This document shows positions 4,997 through 7,038 of a stretch of 7,038 nt of DNA, piece by piece. A program made the translations under genes and the position numbers. The notes below the pieces were generated by a model. It searched no databases. It was not told the origin of the DNA and saw only the letters and a program-made list of their open reading frames with translations. Source of the DNA: JAUVHV01 sp964523875 (GTDB lineage Bacteria > Omnitrophota > Gorgyraeia > JABMRG01); NCBI GenBank assembly GCA_964523875.1, contig CAZGAS010000054.1, positions 1 to 7,038 on the forward strand, given 5' to 3'. Position 1 is the stretch's first letter. Every line of letters begins with the position of its first letter.

Positions 4997-5752
4997 TCAG
5001 GTTGTAACTCGTGAGGTAAAACCATCTCTCTTTAATCTTTTTACCTCTTTATCCGCCATGGTTTTTGTATTAAATCTCCCTATCTTGACCTTGTAGAGTA
5101 TTTTTTCCTTATCAGGCTGCTTTTCTATTGTGGCGTTATAACCTTTTCTTCTAAGGGCCTCAATAAGCTTGAGGGCATTCTCTCTCTTCGCGAAGGCGCC
5201 GGCCTGGATACTAAAGAAATGATCCATTAAGGCATATCTTTTAGCCTCTCTTGCCTCAAGGCTTAAAGACCAGGAACCCGTAACCTTATAAAACGCCTCT
5301 TCCGCTTCCTGCCATTTGCCCTGCCTTCTTAAGGCCTTGCCCAGATTAAGGTATGCTATGCTCGCGTAATCTGTTGCCTTATAGCCTTTTAATAGCCTCT
5401 TGTAATATTCTTCTGCCTGCTGGAAATCTCCCGTAAGATAATAAGAATCAGCGATGCCAAGAAGAAGCTCTTCTTTTAAGTTGGAGCGGGGGTAATTCTT
5501 AATAACAAATTCGAAGTTCTCTCGCGCCTCTTTCTGGCGGCCCAACTTCATAAACGAAAGCCCCATAAGATAACGCCCTTCCTCACCTAAAGCCTTGGAC
5601 CTTGATACTACGCGGCAGGCGTTTAGGGCACCCTTATAATCAGACTTCAAATAGGATGTCCACGCCTTATCCAGTATCGGGTCATTGCAAAATCCCGCGA
5701 TAGAAGAAACTAATAAAGCGAAGACAATAATAAGAAACAGGACAATCCTCAT
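4997..5752 (-). CDS. Secreted TPR-repeat protein with C-terminal SPOR domain
   Basis: I do not recognise a named gene; the architecture is clear. Residues 1-20 form a signal peptide or N-terminal anchor (MRIVLFLIIVFALLVSSIAG), so the protein should act outside the cytoplasmic membrane. Residues about 24-162 are four TPR-like helical pairs (for example GRYLMGLSFMKLGRQKEARENF, 59-80; ADSYYLTGDFQQAEEYYKRL, 101-120; LNLGKALRRQGKWQEAEEAF, 135-154), a protein-binding scaffold. Residues about 178-250 form a SPOR domain: FFSIQAGAFAKRENALKLIEAL, then a YKVKIGRF strand, then KEVKRLKRDGFTSRV. SPOR domains bind denuded septal peptidoglycan, which suggests a cell-division or envelope role. The Cys at 22 follows AGF, which does not fit a lipobox, so a lipoprotein is unlikely. 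The start forms an ATGA overlap with miaB and is preceded by GGAAAGG. Its role beside two tRNA-modification genes is not explained by sequence. Confidence 0.88.
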   Translation of the reverse strand: MRIVLFLIIVFALLVSSIAGFCNDPILDKAWTSYLKSDYKGALNACRVVSRSKALGEEGRYLMGLSFMKLGRQKEARENFEFVIKNYPRSNLKEELLLGIADSYYLTGDFQQAEEYYKRLLKGYKATDYASIAYLNLGKALRRQGKWQEAEEAFYKVTGSWSLSLEAREAKRYALMDHFFSIQAGAFAKRENALKLIEALRRKGYNATIEKQPDKEKILYKVKIGRFNTKTMADKEVKRLKRDGFTSRVTT

Positions 5753-7038
5753 ACAACCTTTCCAATAAGTGTATTCTCTTCCACGGCCTTTATTTTAACA
5801 CTTAAAACCTCACCTATCAAGCTACTATTACCTTTATAGACTGCTTGCAGGCCCTCTCTTGTTCTACCCTTTATATACGTGCCAGGTATGTTTTTCGCGG
5901 CAAACGGCTTACGCTTGGCAATAGCTATTCCTAGAGACTCCTTTTGCTTGCCTATCAGGCCTTTATTCTTTTTCTTTGTTATCTTATCCTGCAGATCAAG
6001 AAGTATCTGGTTACGCGTCTTTTTATCTTCTATTGAAACATCATCTGTCATATCCGATGCCTTGGTAAAAAGCCTTGGAGAATACTTGAATATAAAAGCG
6101 CTTTCAAAACCTATTTTTTTCATAATATCGCGGGTGCAATTAAAATCATTCTCTGTCTCAGATGGGAAACCTACTATTATATCAGTTGTAATAGCACAAT
6201 CAGGTACCACCTTTCGCAGTTTATCGATAAGCTTAAGATAATGAGATAATGTATAACCTCTGTTCATAGATTTAAGTATCCTGTCAGAACCTGCTTGTAA
6301 AGGAAGGTGGAAGTGTTCACATACCTTATTAAGCCTGGCGATAGCCTGAAAGAGTGCTATGCCAGCATCTTTTGGGTGTGATGTCATAAATCTTATCCTC
6401 TTAAGACCATCTATCTTATTAACATCCTCCAATAACTCGACAAAACCATTACCAGTCGATGACTGATAGGAATTTACATTTTGGCCTAATAGTGTGACCT
6501 CTTTTGTGCCTTTATCAACGAGACACTTTATCTCATCAATGATATCCTGTTTAGGGCGGCTTATTTCTCTTCCCCGAACAAAAGGCACTATGCAATATGA
6601 ACAGAAATTATCACACCCGTGGCCTATATTAACCCATGAGCGCATCTTCTCTTCCCTGAAATTATCACTTGCCTTTTTAATAGGCCTCTTATCTTTAGAT
6701 ATTGAGGCAACATAGCGCTTACCTGATATTACCTTCTCAACAAGGTTTGGTATGTCATATATATTAGCAGGGGCACATATAAAATCAACATGGGGCAGCC
6801 TCTTAAATATCTCATCCTTGTAAGCCTTTGCCATGCACCCTACTAACCCGAAGATCTTAGTCTTTGGATTAGTGCCCAACTGCATAAGCTTGCCCCAGAC
6901 ACGGTCTTCCGCGTGCTTTCTAACAGAACAGGTATTAAATATAATAATATCCGCGTCATTGTATGATGATGCTTGCATGTAACCGGTCTCTAACATCATA
7001 CTATAGATAATCTCGGAATCCCGTTCATTCATCTGGCA
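5749..7038 (-). CDS. miaB: MiaB tRNA-2-methylthio-N6-dimethylallyladenosine synthase, 5' end beyond the window
   Basis: MiaB is a radical-SAM methylthiotransferase that converts i6A37 to ms2i6A37 in tRNA with two [4Fe-4S] clusters. The gene is open at the right edge: the last six bases encode Cys-Gln, giving CQMNERDSE, the middle of the family's YGCQMN motif. The ATG at 7030-7032 is therefore internal and only about ten N-terminal residues are missing. Counting from that Met, the N-terminal cluster ligands are the edge Cys, C35 in NTCSVR and C66 in VGCMA. The radical-SAM cluster is C140-x3-C144-x2-C147 in CDNFCSYCIVPFVRGREISRP; LPLQAGSD (244-251) and DIIVGFPSETENDF (284-297) are further MiaB-type segments. 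The C-terminal TRAM domain (about 365-427), which binds tRNA, is present. After KYSPR the usual PGTPA is replaced by LFTKAS (321-326), a local oddity. It overlaps the TPR-SPOR gene by ATGA and lies two genes from miaA, whose product makes its substrate. Confidence 0.97.
   Translation of the reverse strand, partial: CQMNERDSEIIYSMMLETGYMQASSYNDADIIIFNTCSVRKHAEDRVWGKLMQLGTNPKTKIFGLVGCMAKAYKDEIFKRLPHVDFICAPANIYDIPNLVEKVISGKRYVASISKDKRPIKKASDNFREEKMRSWVNIGHGCDNFCSYCIVPFVRGREISRPKQDIIDEIKCLVDKGTKEVTLLGQNVNSYQSSTGNGFVELLEDVNKIDGLKRIRFMTSHPKDAGIALFQAIARLNKVCEHFHLPLQAGSDRILKSMNRGYTLSHYLKLIDKLRKVVPDCAITTDIIVGFPSETENDFNCTRDIMKKIGFESAFIFKYSPRLFTKASDMTDDVSIEDKKTRNQILLDLQDKITKKKNKGLIGKQKESLGIAIAKRKPFAAKNIPGTYIKGRTREGLQAVYKGNSSLIGEVLSVKIKAVEENTLIGKVV

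Noticed and set aside
5686..5752. TPR-SPOR protein as a lipoprotein (Cys at residue 22).
   Set aside because: The residues before the Cys are A-G-F. Phe directly before Cys does not fit the lipobox, so an ordinary signal peptide or N-terminal anchor is more likely.
7030..7032. miaB starting at the first in-window ATG.
   Set aside because: The two codons upstream, up to the window edge, read Cys-Gln and complete the conserved CQMN motif, so this Met is internal and the gene continues past the edge.
1..7038. CRISPR arrays, tRNA or rRNA genes, toxin-antitoxin or defence genes, phage genes.
   Set aside because: No spaced direct repeats, cloverleaf or rRNA-like stretches were seen. Nearly all sequence is occupied by seven recognised housekeeping-type genes.

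Overview
The window is a compact, entirely minus-strand piece of a bacterial chromosome. It holds two gene clusters, so transcription runs from high to low coordinates. Upstream is a tRNA-modification/ribosome-rescue cluster: miaB (its 5' end lies just beyond the right edge), a secreted TPR-SPOR protein, miaA and hflX. Downstream, after an intergenic region with a scaffold gap, is a heat-shock cluster: hrcA, grpE and dnaK (its 3' end runs off the left edge). Every long reading frame on the plus strand is a shadow of these genes.

Region by region: 7038-5749 miaB (partial), ATGA overlap, 5752-4997 TPR-SPOR protein, 4-nt gap or 29-nt overlap depending on start choice, 4992-4078 miaA, 22-nt overlap, 4099-2828 hflX. 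The region 2827-2374 has no gene. It holds a 100-N gap whose two flanks are the same 55 bases (very likely an assembly overlap rather than missing DNA), a near-perfect 49-bp palindrome, an extended -10 sigma-A-type promoter and a perfect CIRCE operator. Then come 2373-1345 hrcA, ATGA overlap, 1348-722 grpE, a 44-nt spacer with a strong Shine-Dalgarno sequence, and 677-1 dnaK (partial).

How they work together: MiaA and MiaB act in succession on A37 of tRNAs reading UNN codons (i6A, then ms2i6A). HflX is a ribosome-splitting GTPase. The first cluster therefore serves translation, with one envelope protein embedded in it. The second cluster is an autoregulated chaperone operon: HrcA should bind the CIRCE just downstream of the predicted start site and repress hrcA-grpE-dnaK until heat or misfolding titrates its folding.

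Organism: A+T-leaning DNA (about 40% G+C by eye), tight 4-nt overlaps and frequent ATA, AGG and AGA codons. A SPOR-domain protein with a signal peptide indicates a peptidoglycan-bearing cell. The DnaK ATPase domain is of the short, insert-lacking type seen in Gram-positives and archaea, with a THLGGTDMDN stretch. The N-gap suggests a draft or metagenome assembly. An uncultured diderm lineage such as Omnitrophota would fit, but this is impression and not proof.

I do not see an undescribed defence, mobile or RNA system here. The items most worth a second look are the gap-flanking duplication, the palindromic repeat with 10-bp direct repeats, the C-terminal acidic tail of GrpE, the DnaK type, and the miaA-hflX pair without hfq.
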